Assembly (NCBI GenBank): GCA_002336845.1 | Contig: DDEX01000097.1 | Coordinates: forward strand, 31,512-48,490 | DNA from: Rhodobacteraceae bacterium UBA1943 | GTDB lineage: Bacteria > Pseudomonadota > Alphaproteobacteria > Rhodobacterales > Rhodobacteraceae | Reading direction: 5' to 3' | Length of the DNA: 16,979 nucleotides | Position numbers and translations under genes: made by a program | Shown here: piece by piece, positions 1-7,176 of the stretch | How positions within the stretch are numbered: position 1 is the first letter of the stretch | Layout: the number at the start of each line of letters is the position of its first letter | Notes under the pieces: generated by a model | Seen by the model: the letters and a program-made list of their open reading frames with translations, nothing else | What the model was told of the DNA's origin: nothing | Databases searched by the model: none

Positions 1-905
1 ACGAAGCCGCGATCAAGGCCGCACTCGAGGCCGCCGGCGCCACCTATGTTTCTGCCGACGCGCAGTCGTCTTCGGCCAAGCAGCTTTCGGATGTCGAAGC
101 CCTGATGGCGCAAGGCGTGAATGCCCTGATCATCCTGGGCCAGGATACCGCGGCAATCGTTCCGGCCGTTCAGGCCGCGTCCGATGCCGGCATTCCGGTT
201 GTGGCCTATGACCGCCTGATCGAAGATCCGCGCGCCTTCTACCTGACTTTCGACAACGTTGAAGTTGGCCGGATGCAGGCGCGCGAAGTGCTCAAGGCTG
301 CGCCCAAGGGCAACTATGTCATGATCAAGGGCGCAAACACCGACCCGAACGCAGACTTCCTGCGCGGCGGTCAGCAGGAAATCCTGCAGGCCGCAATCGA
401 CTCGGGCGACATCAAGATCGTCGGCGAAGCCTATACCGACGGCTGGCTGCCCGCAAACGCCCAGAAGAACATGGAACAGATCCTGACCGAGAACGACAAC
501 AAGGTTGATGCTGTTGTCGCCTCGAACGATGGCACCGCCGGCGGTGCCGTTGCCGCGCTGACGGCTGTTGGCCTGCAAGGTATTCCGGTTTCCGGTCAGG
601 ACGGCGACAAGGCCGCGCTGAACCGCATCGCCGCAGGAACCCAGACCGTTTCGGTCTGGAAAGACGCGCGCGAGCTGGGCAAGGCTGCCGGTGAAATCGC
701 GGTGGCTCTGGCCAAGGGCACTGCACCCGACGCCATCCCGAACGCGCAAAAGTTCAAGACCCCCGGCGGCAACGAAATGAACTCGGTTTTCCTGACGCCG
801 GTTCCGATCACCAAGGACAACCTGTCGGTTGTCGTGGATGCCGGATGGATCACCAGGGAAGAGCTGTGCCAGGGTGTGACCGCCGGTCCGGCACCCTGCA
901 ACTGA
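1..905 (+). CDS. xylF: D-xylose ABC transporter, periplasmic substrate-binding protein (3' part)
   Basis: Periplasmic binding protein that captures D-xylose and delivers it to the XylH permease. The reading frame is already open at base 3 and continues to TGA at 903-905, so the signal peptide and first lobe lie outside the window; about 300 residues are visible. The type-1 periplasmic sugar-binding fold is recognisable from stretches matching my memory of E. coli XylF: YDRLIEDP followed by FDNVEVG, then DGWLPANA, VVASNDGTAGGA, SGQDGD and RIAAGTQT. The ND and QD aspartates are typical sugar-contacting positions in this family. The C-terminus carries two cysteines (CQGVTAGPAPC), which could form a disulfide in the periplasm. 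It is followed after 95 bp by xylH, with a strong hairpin between. Related ChvE-type binding proteins are the main alternative, but the downstream xylB and xylA make xylose the best substrate. Confidence 0.93.
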   Translation, partial: EAAIKAALEAAGATYVSADAQSSSAKQLSDVEALMAQGVNALIILGQDTAAIVPAVQAASDAGIPVVAYDRLIEDPRAFYLTFDNVEVGRMQAREVLKAAPKGNYVMIKGANTDPNADFLRGGQQEILQAAIDSGDIKIVGEAYTDGWLPANAQKNMEQILTENDNKVDAVVASNDGTAGGAVAALTAVGLQGIPVSGQDGDKAALNRIAAGTQTVSVWKDARELGKAAGEIAVALAKGTAPDAIPNAQKFKTPGGNEMNSVFLTPVPITKDNLSVVVDAGWITREELCQGVTAGPAPCN

Positions 906-922
906 TCCCTGCCTGAAAACTG

Positions 923-949
923 CGGGGCCTCGGCATGACCGGGGCCCCG
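923..949 (+). terminator. Intercistronic hairpin between xylF and xylH
   Basis: An 11-bp stem (923-933 with 939-949, one T-G wobble) closes on a 5-base loop and is followed by only three T residues. It begins 17 bases after the xylF stop. The short T-run suggests a partial terminator or an mRNA 3'-end stabiliser rather than a full stop. In binding-protein-dependent transporter operons such hairpins commonly let the binding protein be made in excess over the permease and ATPase. The stem is visible in the sequence; the role is inferred. Confidence 0.65.
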
Positions 950-1000
950 TTTCACAAGCCGCGTTTCGCGGCCCCCCTCGCCCCTTCCCGCAGGTGACAC

Positions 1001-2350
1001 ATGACCAAAGCGGCCTCTGACACTCAGAGCACCCCGGCGCGGCGCAGCTTCCTTGAAACGCTTGAAATCGACACCCGTCTTTTGGGAATGATCGGCGCGT
1101 TCATTGTGATCTGCCTTGCTTTCCAGATCTGGACAGGCATCCGCGCGCTTCCCGAAATCACATACAATCCCTTCGCCTGGCTTGCGAACGGGCGGTATCT
1201 GCTGCCGCAGAACGTCTTCAACATCACGATCCAGATGGTTTCCGTGGCCATCATGGCAACGGGCATGGTCTTTATCATCGTCACCCGTCACATTGACCTG
1301 TCGGTCGGCGCGCTTCTGGCGCTGTGTTCGGCCCTGATGGGGTTGCTGCAGGTCTGGATCATGCCGACCGCTCTGGGCCTTGGGATCGGAAACCCGGCAA
1401 TTGCCCCGATGACCATGGTTGCAGGGTTGGCGCTTGGCGCTCTGGTCGGGGCCTTCAACGGCTGGCTCGTCGGCTATCAGCGCATTCCGGCCTTTATCGT
1501 TACCCTGGGCGGCTTGCTGATCTGGCGGAACGTCGGTTGGTACATGACCTCGGGCAAGACGCTTGGGCCGCTGGACCAGACTTTCCTGCTGTTCGGCGGG
1601 GCCGAAGGCACGCTTGGCACCACCCTGTCCTGGGTCGTCGGCTTTATCGCCGCGGCGCTGGCGGTTTTCGGGCTGTTTCAGGCCCGCAAGACCAAGGCGG
1701 GGCACGGCTTTGCGGTAAAGCCGCTGTGGGCAGAGGGTGTTCTGGCCGGCGTATCGGTCGTGGCAATTCTTGGGTTCATCGCCGCGCTGAATGCCTATCA
1801 GATTCCCGCCGCCAAGCTGAAGCGCATGTTCGATGCGCGCGGCGAAGTCATGCCCGATGGCTATAGCGAAGGTTTCGGTCTGCCGATTTCTGTGCTGATC
1901 CTGCTGCTGGTCGCCGTTGTGATGACCATTGTCGCCCGCCGCACCCGTTTTGGCCGCTATGTCTTCGCCACCGGCGGCAACCCCGATGCCGCAGAGCTGT
2001 CTGGCATCAACACCCGGCTTCTGACCGTCAAGGTCTTTTCGCTGATGGGATTCCTCTGCGCCCTTTCGGCCATCGTCGCGCAGGCCCGCCTGCAAAACCA
2101 CACCAATGACATCGGCACACTGGATGAACTGCGCGTCATCGCGGCGGCGGTCATCGGTGGCACCGCCCTTGCCGGTGGCGTCGGGACGATCCACGGCGCG
2201 ATCCTAGGTGCGCTGATCATGCAGTCGCTGCAATCGGGCATGGCCATGGTCGGCGTGGACAGCCCGTTCCAGAACATCATCGTCGGGCTTGTTCTGGTCT
2301 TGGCTGTCTGGATCGACATCCAGTATCGCAAGCGGAAAGGGATTCGCTGA
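1001..2350 (+). CDS. xylH: D-xylose ABC transporter, permease
   Basis: Inner-membrane permease of the xylose importer, of the ribose/xylose type (BPD_transp_2 family). It has 449 residues, longer than the roughly 390 of E. coli XylH. Many hydrophobic segments are visible, starting near residue 28 (LLGMIGAFIVICLAFQIW). Family hallmarks include the IDLSVGALLAL stretch, AFIVTLGGLLIWR, the cytoplasmic coupling region GRYVFATGGNPDAAELSGI, and the C-terminal GGTALAGGVGTIHGA. A charged stretch of about 24 residues around AAKLKRMFDARGEVMPDGYS, encoded near 1805-1880, has no counterpart I recall in E. coli XylH. The ATG at 1001 follows AGGTGA (992-997). The stop TGA overlaps the xylG start by one base (TGATG). 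The neighbouring xylF, xylB and xylA fix the substrate as xylose. Confidence 0.93.
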   Translation: MTKAASDTQSTPARRSFLETLEIDTRLLGMIGAFIVICLAFQIWTGIRALPEITYNPFAWLANGRYLLPQNVFNITIQMVSVAIMATGMVFIIVTRHIDLSVGALLALCSALMGLLQVWIMPTALGLGIGNPAIAPMTMVAGLALGALVGAFNGWLVGYQRIPAFIVTLGGLLIWRNVGWYMTSGKTLGPLDQTFLLFGGAEGTLGTTLSWVVGFIAAALAVFGLFQARKTKAGHGFAVKPLWAEGVLAGVSVVAILGFIAALNAYQIPAAKLKRMFDARGEVMPDGYSEGFGLPISVLILLLVAVVMTIVARRTRFGRYVFATGGNPDAAELSGINTRLLTVKVFSLMGFLCALSAIVAQARLQNHTNDIGTLDELRVIAAAVIGGTALAGGVGTIHGAILGALIMQSLQSGMAMVGVDSPFQNIIVGLVLVLAVWIDIQYRKRKGIR

Positions 2351-3114
2351 TGAGCACCGAAAACCGCGGCACCCCCCTTGTCGAGCTGCGCGACATCTCG
2401 ATCGCCTTCGGGGGCATCAAGGCGGTCGATCATGTGTCGATCGATCTTTATCCGGGCGAGGTCGTCGGCCTTCTGGGCCACAACGGCGCCGGAAAATCGA
2501 CCCTGATCAAATGCCTTTCGGGCGCCTATCAGGCCGATGCGGGTGAAATCTGGATCAGCGGCGACAAGGTTGAAATCCGCAATCCGCGCGACGCCCGCGC
2601 CCATAACATCGAGACGATCTATCAAACGCTCGCCTTGGCGGACAACCTTGACGCCGCCTCGAACCTGTTTCTCGGGCGAGAGCTGGTCACCCCCTTCGGC
2701 ATGGTGGACGATGGCCGGATGGAGGCCGAGACGCGCAAGATCATGGGCCGTCTGAACCCCAACTTCCGCAAGTTCAAGGAGCCTGTCAGCGCCCTGTCGG
2801 GTGGTCAGCGCCAGTCGGTCGCCATTGCGCGGGCGGTCTATTTCAACGCCAAGATCCTGATCATGGACGAGCCCACCGCCGCCCTTGGCCCGCACGAGAC
2901 GCAGATGGTTGCCGAACTGATCCAGGAGCTGAAGCGCCAGGGCCTGGGCATCTTCCTGATTGAGCATGACATTCATGCCGTGATGGAGCTGTGCGACCGG
3001 GCCGTGGTGATGAAAAACGGGCAGCGGGTGGGCACCGTCAATGTCAAGGATGTCACCGACGACGATATTCTTGGCATGATCATCATGGGCAAGAAACCCC
3101 CACAGGCATACTGA
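2350..3114 (+). CDS. xylG: D-xylose ABC transporter, ATP-binding protein (single-domain)
   Basis: ATPase that powers xylose import on the cytoplasmic face of XylH. It has 254 residues with one complete nucleotide-binding domain: Walker A GHNGAGKST at 43-51, Q-loop Gln92, signature LSGGQ at 149-153, Walker B ILIMDEP ending near 175, and H-loop His206. E. coli XylG and most sugar ATPases of this class are about 500 residues with two fused domains. This one is half size, like FrcA-type ATPases of alphaproteobacteria, so it presumably works as a homodimer. It is not a truncation: the protein ends naturally after the H-loop and stops exactly where xylB begins. The start overlaps the xylH stop, and AAAGGG at 2336-2341 can serve as ribosome binding site. 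The role comes from the operon; the sequence alone would only say sugar ABC ATPase. Confidence 0.92.
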   Translation: MSTENRGTPLVELRDISIAFGGIKAVDHVSIDLYPGEVVGLLGHNGAGKSTLIKCLSGAYQADAGEIWISGDKVEIRNPRDARAHNIETIYQTLALADNLDAASNLFLGRELVTPFGMVDDGRMEAETRKIMGRLNPNFRKFKEPVSALSGGQRQSVAIARAVYFNAKILIMDEPTAALGPHETQMVAELIQELKRQGLGIFLIEHDIHAVMELCDRAVVMKNGQRVGTVNVKDVTDDDILGMIIMGKKPPQAY

Positions 3115-4550
3115 TGTATATCGGACTTGATTTAGGCACTTCGGGTCTGAAGGGCATTCTTATCGACGGGAACCAGAAGGTTCTCGCCGAAGCCTCCGCC
3201 CCGCTTGACGTCAGCCGCCCCCATCCGGGGTGGAGCGAGCAATCGCCCGCGCATTGGGTCTCTGCTGCCGAAGCGGTGATGGATGCGCTGGCGGCTCAGG
3301 GTCTTGGCCAGGTCCGCGGGATCGGGCTTTCGGGGCATATGCACGGTGCTACCCTTCTGGACAGGGCCGATGACGTTCTTCGGCCCTGTATTCTCTGGAA
3401 TGACACGCGCAGCCATGCCGAGGCGGCACGGCTCGACAGTGATCCACGGTTCCGGGCGATTTCTGGCAACATTGTCTTTCCCGGCTTTACCGCGCCAAAA
3501 CTTGATTGGGTGCGCAAGCACGAACCGGCGATCTGGGAGCGGGTGGCCAAGGTTCTTTTGCCCAAGGATTACCTGCGCCTGTGGCTGACGGGCGAGCATG
3601 TGGCCGAAATGTCGGATGCCGCCGGGACAAGCTGGCTGGATACCGGCGCGCGTGACTGGTCGGATGCGTTGCTGGCCGCGACCGGGCTGGCGCGCAGCCA
3701 GATGCCCCGACTGGTCGAAGGAAATGCGGTCTCTGGTCATCTGAGAGACACATTGGCCACCCGCTGGGGCCTGCCGAAAGGTGTGGTCATAGCCGGGGGC
3801 GGCGGCGACAATGCCGCCTCTGGCGTCGGCGTCGGCGTGGTGCGCGCGGGCGAGGCCTTTGTCAGCCTTGGCACCTCGGGCGTGCTGTTTGCGGCGAATG
3901 ACGGCTATCACCCCGCGCCGGAAACCGCCGTCCATACCTTTTGCCATGCCCTGCCGGACACCTGGCACCAGATGGGTGTGATCCTGGCGGCAACCGATGC
4001 ACTGAACTGGTATGCCCGGCTGGTCGGGCAGGATGCAGCTACCCTGACGGGAGAACTGGGTGCGGTGCAAGCGCCCGGCAAGACCCTGTTCCTGCCCTAT
4101 CTGGGCGGAGAGCGCACCCCCCTGAACGATGCCGCCATTCGCGGCGCTTTCGTCGGGCTGGAACACGCAACCGACCGCGCGGCAGGCACCAGGGCAGTTC
4201 TGGAGGGGGTGACCTTTGCCATTGCCGATTGCCGCGATGCGCTGGCCGCCACCGGCACAAGGCTGGAAAATCTTTTGGCCGTGGGGGGCGGATCGCGGTC
4301 CGACTATTGGCTGCAAGCGATTGCCACCGCGCTGGATTGCCCAGTTCTGCTGCCTGTTGCCGGCGATTTCGGCGGGGCATTCGGGGCCGCCCGGCTTGCC
4401 CTGATGGCTGCCACCAGCGCGGGAGCCGAGATTGCGACCCTGCCGCAAATCGCCCGCCAGATTGACCCTGACCCCGCACTTAAGCAGGCCTTCGCCGAGG
4501 CCCATGCCCGCTATCGCGCGGCCCAAACCGCAATCAGAGGACTGACATGA
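3114..4550 (+). CDS. xylB: Xylulokinase
   Basis: Phosphorylates D-xylulose with ATP to D-xylulose-5-phosphate, the entry to the pentose phosphate pathway. It has 478 residues, close to E. coli XylB (484), and it starts with the same MYIGLDLGTSG. FGGY-kinase features include the N-terminal phosphate loop DLGTSG (6-11), the substrate-binding GHMHGATLLD, CILWNDTRS, FTAPKLDWV and LPKDYLRL. It also has GGGGDNAASG with the probable catalytic base Asp, LGTSGV, and the C-terminal GGGSRSDYW ATP-site signature. The frame is open further upstream, but the ATG at 3114 overlaps the xylG stop by one base (TGATG) and gives the family's N-terminus. The only upstream Shine-Dalgarno-like bases are a weak AGG, so translation probably depends on ribosomes finishing xylG. 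Confidence 0.97.
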   Translation: MYIGLDLGTSGLKGILIDGNQKVLAEASAPLDVSRPHPGWSEQSPAHWVSAAEAVMDALAAQGLGQVRGIGLSGHMHGATLLDRADDVLRPCILWNDTRSHAEAARLDSDPRFRAISGNIVFPGFTAPKLDWVRKHEPAIWERVAKVLLPKDYLRLWLTGEHVAEMSDAAGTSWLDTGARDWSDALLAATGLARSQMPRLVEGNAVSGHLRDTLATRWGLPKGVVIAGGGGDNAASGVGVGVVRAGEAFVSLGTSGVLFAANDGYHPAPETAVHTFCHALPDTWHQMGVILAATDALNWYARLVGQDAATLTGELGAVQAPGKTLFLPYLGGERTPLNDAAIRGAFVGLEHATDRAAGTRAVLEGVTFAIADCRDALAATGTRLENLLAVGGGSRSDYWLQAIATALDCPVLLPVAGDFGGAFGAARLALMAATSAGAEIATLPQIARQIDPDPALKQAFAEAHARYRAAQTAIRGLT

Positions 4551-5848
4551 CCGACTTTTTCAAAGGTATTGCCCAGATCAAATACGAAGGGCCGGAAACC
4601 ACCAACGAATTCGCCTTCCGCCATTATAATGCAGATGAGGTGATCCTGGGCAAGCGGATGGAGGACCATCTGCGCTTTGCCGTCGCCTATTGGCACAGCC
4701 TTGCCTATGAGGGCGGCGACCCGTTCGGTGGGCAGACCCTTCTGCGCCCGTGGTTCGGCGCCGGGATGGAGCAGGCCAGGCTGAAGGCCGATGCCGCGTT
4801 CGAGCTGTTCGATATTCTGGGCGTGCCGTTCTATGCCTTCCACGACCTCGACGCCCGGCCCGAGGGCGCGACCTTTGCGGAGTCAAAGCGCAATCTGGAA
4901 GAGATTGTTGATTATCTTGGCCGCAAGCAGACCGATCACAAGGCCAAGTTGCTCTGGGGCACGGCCAACATGTTCACCCATCGCCGCTGGATGGCCGGTG
5001 CCGCGACCAACCCGGACCCCGAGGTTTACGCCTATGCCGCCGCGACCGTGAAGGTGATGCTGGACGCCACGATGAAGCTGGGCGGGGCGAACTATGTCCT
5101 GTGGGGCGGGCGCGAGGGGTATGAGACGCTGCTGAACACCGATCTGAAGGCAGAGCGCGCCCATGCCGGGCGGTTCCTGCAACAGGTCGTTGAATATGCC
5201 CACAAGATCGGCTTCAAGGGCTCGATCCTGATCGAGCCGAAGCCGCAAGAGCCGTCAAAGCACCAGTATGACTATGACGTCGCCACGGTTTACGGCTTCC
5301 TGAAGGATTTCGGGCTTGAGAAAGAGGTCAAGGTAAACATCGAACAGGGCCACGCCATCCTCGCCGGCCATTCGTTCGAGCATGAGATCGCCACAGCCGC
5401 CGCCTTGGGCATTTTCGGGTCCATCGACATGAACCGGAACGATTATCAATCCGGCTGGGACACTGATCAGTTCCCCAACAACCACGCCGAAAAAGCGCTG
5501 GCTTTCTATGAAATCCTGAAGGCGGGCGGCTATACCACCGGCGGCACCAATTTCGACGCCAAGATCCGCCGCCAGTCGCTGGACCCGGCCGATCTGGTTC
5601 TGGCCCACGTCGGCGGCATGGATACCTGCGCCCGCGCCCTGCGCGCTGCAGCCTTCATGTATGAGGATGGCCCGCTGGAGGCCGCCCGCAAGGCGCGCTA
5701 TGCCGGGTGGGAGCGCGAAGGCGCCAAGGCGATGCTGGCCCAACCGCTGGAGGCGATTGAGAAGGCGGTGGTGGAGAATGACATCAACCCGCAGCCTCGG
5801 TCCGGCCGTCAGGAGCGGCTGGAAAACCTGTGGAACCACTATCTCTAA
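4547..5848 (+). CDS. xylA: Xylose isomerase
   Basis: Interconverts D-xylose and D-xylulose in the cytoplasm, a metal-dependent TIM-barrel enzyme. It has 433 residues, matching the longer class II isomerases such as E. coli XylA (440). Visible active-site elements are FHDLDARPEG with His99 and Asp102 (corresponding to E. coli His101 and Asp104), then LLWGTANMFTHRRWMAG. Further on are YVLWGGREGYETLLN, LIEPKPQEPSKHQYDYD, NIEQGHAILAGHSFEHE and GSIDMNRND with metal-binding acids and histidine. The start overlaps the xylB stop by four bases (ATGA), with AGAGGA at 4536-4541 as ribosome binding site. It is the last gene of the xylose operon and is followed by a strong terminator. E. coli arranges the pathway as xylAB divergent from xylFGHR; here catabolic and transport genes share one strand with xylA last. 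Confidence 0.98.
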   Translation: MTDFFKGIAQIKYEGPETTNEFAFRHYNADEVILGKRMEDHLRFAVAYWHSLAYEGGDPFGGQTLLRPWFGAGMEQARLKADAAFELFDILGVPFYAFHDLDARPEGATFAESKRNLEEIVDYLGRKQTDHKAKLLWGTANMFTHRRWMAGAATNPDPEVYAYAAATVKVMLDATMKLGGANYVLWGGREGYETLLNTDLKAERAHAGRFLQQVVEYAHKIGFKGSILIEPKPQEPSKHQYDYDVATVYGFLKDFGLEKEVKVNIEQGHAILAGHSFEHEIATAAALGIFGSIDMNRNDYQSGWDTDQFPNNHAEKALAFYEILKAGGYTTGGTNFDAKIRRQSLDPADLVLAHVGGMDTCARALRAAAFMYEDGPLEAARKARYAGWEREGAKAMLAQPLEAIEKAVVENDINPQPRSGRQERLENLWNHYL

Positions 5849-5865
5849 GTGGCAGATCAGAGACG

Positions 5866-5893
5866 AAAAGGGCGGCCAAATGGCCGCCCTTTT
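5866..5893. terminator. Bidirectional rho-independent terminator between xylA and the polyamine genes
   Basis: A perfect 13-bp inverted repeat (5866-5878 with 5881-5893) has AAAAGGGCGGCCA as left arm and its complement as right arm. The GC core is flanked by A4 on one side and T4 on the other, so it works as a terminator in both directions. It lies 17 bases after the xylA stop and 4 bases beyond the stop of the convergent dehydrogenase gene. Confidence 0.92.
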
Positions 5894-5897
5894 GCGT

Positions 5898-7136
5898 TCA
5901 GAATTCCAACAGCCGGTCGCCCGCTTCATCCTTGATCCGGGTCGGCAGGCCCATATGGTTCAATAGGTTGATAAAGGGCTTGGGGTCCAGTTCCTCAACA
6001 TTGACCATCGTGCCCACATCCCAGGTGCCATCGGCAATCAGCAGCGCGGCGGCCACCGGGGGAACGCCTGCGGTATAGCTGATGCCCTGACTGCCGACCT
6101 CCTCATAGGCCTCCTTGTGGTCGGCGACGTTGTAGATCAGCACCTCACGCGGTTGGCCGTCTTTCACGCCCTTGATCACATCGCCAATGCAGGTCTTGCC
6201 GGTATAGGTGGGGGCAAGGCTGGCCGGGTCGGGCAGCACGGCTTTCACCACCTTCAGCGGGATCACTTCTTGTCCTTCGGCGGTTTTCACCGGCTTTTCG
6301 GACAGAAGGCCAAGGCTTTTCAAGACCGTGAAGACGTTGATGTAATGGTCACCAAAGCCCATCCAGAACCGCACATCGGCGTTCGGGTAGCGGGCCGACA
6401 GGCTGTGAACTTCGTCATGGCCTGTCAGATAGGCCTTCTGGTCACCGACGACAGGCAAGCTCCAGGTCTGACCAACCTCGAACATGGTGTTTTCCTGCCA
6501 CGCGCCTTTTTGCCAAGAATAGACCGTGCCAGTGAATTCGCGGAAGTTGATTTCGGGGTCAAAGTTCGTGGCAAAGTATTTGCCATGCGACCCTGCGTTG
6601 ATGTCAACGATGTCGATGGATGTGATACGGTCGAAATACTGATCCTCGGCCACCCGCGCCCAGGCGTTGACCACGCCCGGATCGAAGCCGATGCCCAGAA
6701 TGGCGGTCACACCAGCCGCCTTGCAACGGTCGCGGCGTTGCCATTCGTAATTGCCATACCACGGCGGGGTTTCGCAAATCTTGGCTGGGTCTTCGTGAAT
6801 GGCCGTGTCCATATAGGCCGCGCCGGTTTCGATGCAGGCCTCCAGCACCGTCATATTGACGAAGGACGACCCCACATTGATCACGATTTGCGCGCCGGTC
6901 TGTCGGATAAGCCCCGCAACCTCGGCCGTGGACAGCGCATTGACGGCATGGGCGCGAAAAACGCCCGGCACCTTCATCGCCTTCTTGTCGTTCACGCCAG
7001 CGATGATCGCCTCGGCCTTGGCCTTGGTCCGGCTGGCGATGTGCAAATCGCCCAGGCGGTCATTCACCTGCGCGCATTTATGGGCCACGACCTGCGCGAC
7101 ACCGCCGGCACCAATGATCAATACGTTCCGTTTCAC
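5898..7136 (-). CDS. Carboxynorspermidine/carboxyspermidine dehydrogenase (saccharopine dehydrogenase family)
   Basis: Condenses a diamine (putrescine or diaminopropane) with aspartate semialdehyde and reduces the product with NADPH to carboxyspermidine or carboxynorspermidine. It has 412 residues, the usual size for the bacterial enzyme. The N-terminal Rossmann loop GAGGVAQV (9-16) binds the nucleotide; the rest matches the saccharopine dehydrogenase-like fold, with GFDPGVVNAWA, DINAGSHGKYFATNFDPE and YNVADHKEAYEEVG. The start codon is GTG (7134-7136 on this strand), supported by AGGAGA nine bases upstream (7146-7151). It lies 40 bp after the nspC-like gene on the same strand, and the two make a complete two-step route. 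A lysine-type saccharopine dehydrogenase is the alternative by family name, but the neighbouring decarboxylase argues for polyamine synthesis. Which diamine is used cannot be read from the sequence. Confidence 0.9.
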   Translation of the reverse strand: MKRNVLIIGAGGVAQVVAHKCAQVNDRLGDLHIASRTKAKAEAIIAGVNDKKAMKVPGVFRAHAVNALSTAEVAGLIRQTGAQIVINVGSSFVNMTVLEACIETGAAYMDTAIHEDPAKICETPPWYGNYEWQRRDRCKAAGVTAILGIGFDPGVVNAWARVAEDQYFDRITSIDIVDINAGSHGKYFATNFDPEINFREFTGTVYSWQKGAWQENTMFEVGQTWSLPVVGDQKAYLTGHDEVHSLSARYPNADVRFWMGFGDHYINVFTVLKSLGLLSEKPVKTAEGQEVIPLKVVKAVLPDPASLAPTYTGKTCIGDVIKGVKDGQPREVLIYNVADHKEAYEEVGSQGISYTAGVPPVAAALLIADGTWDVGTMVNVEELDPKPFINLLNHMGLPTRIKDEAGDRLLEF

Positions 7137-7176
7137 TTCGAACCGTCTCCTTCAAGGACAGAGGGAAGCGAGAGTC

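Noticed and set aside
596..2194. Long open frame on the minus strand opposite xylF and xylH
   Set aside because: It is antisense to two well-recognised transporter genes, is rich in Arg, Gln, His and Asp as expected of high-GC shadow frames, and shows no recognisable domain.
3132..4526. Long open frame on the minus strand opposite xylB
   Set aside because: xylB is matched along its whole length; the opposite frame has shadow-like composition and no ribosome site evidence.
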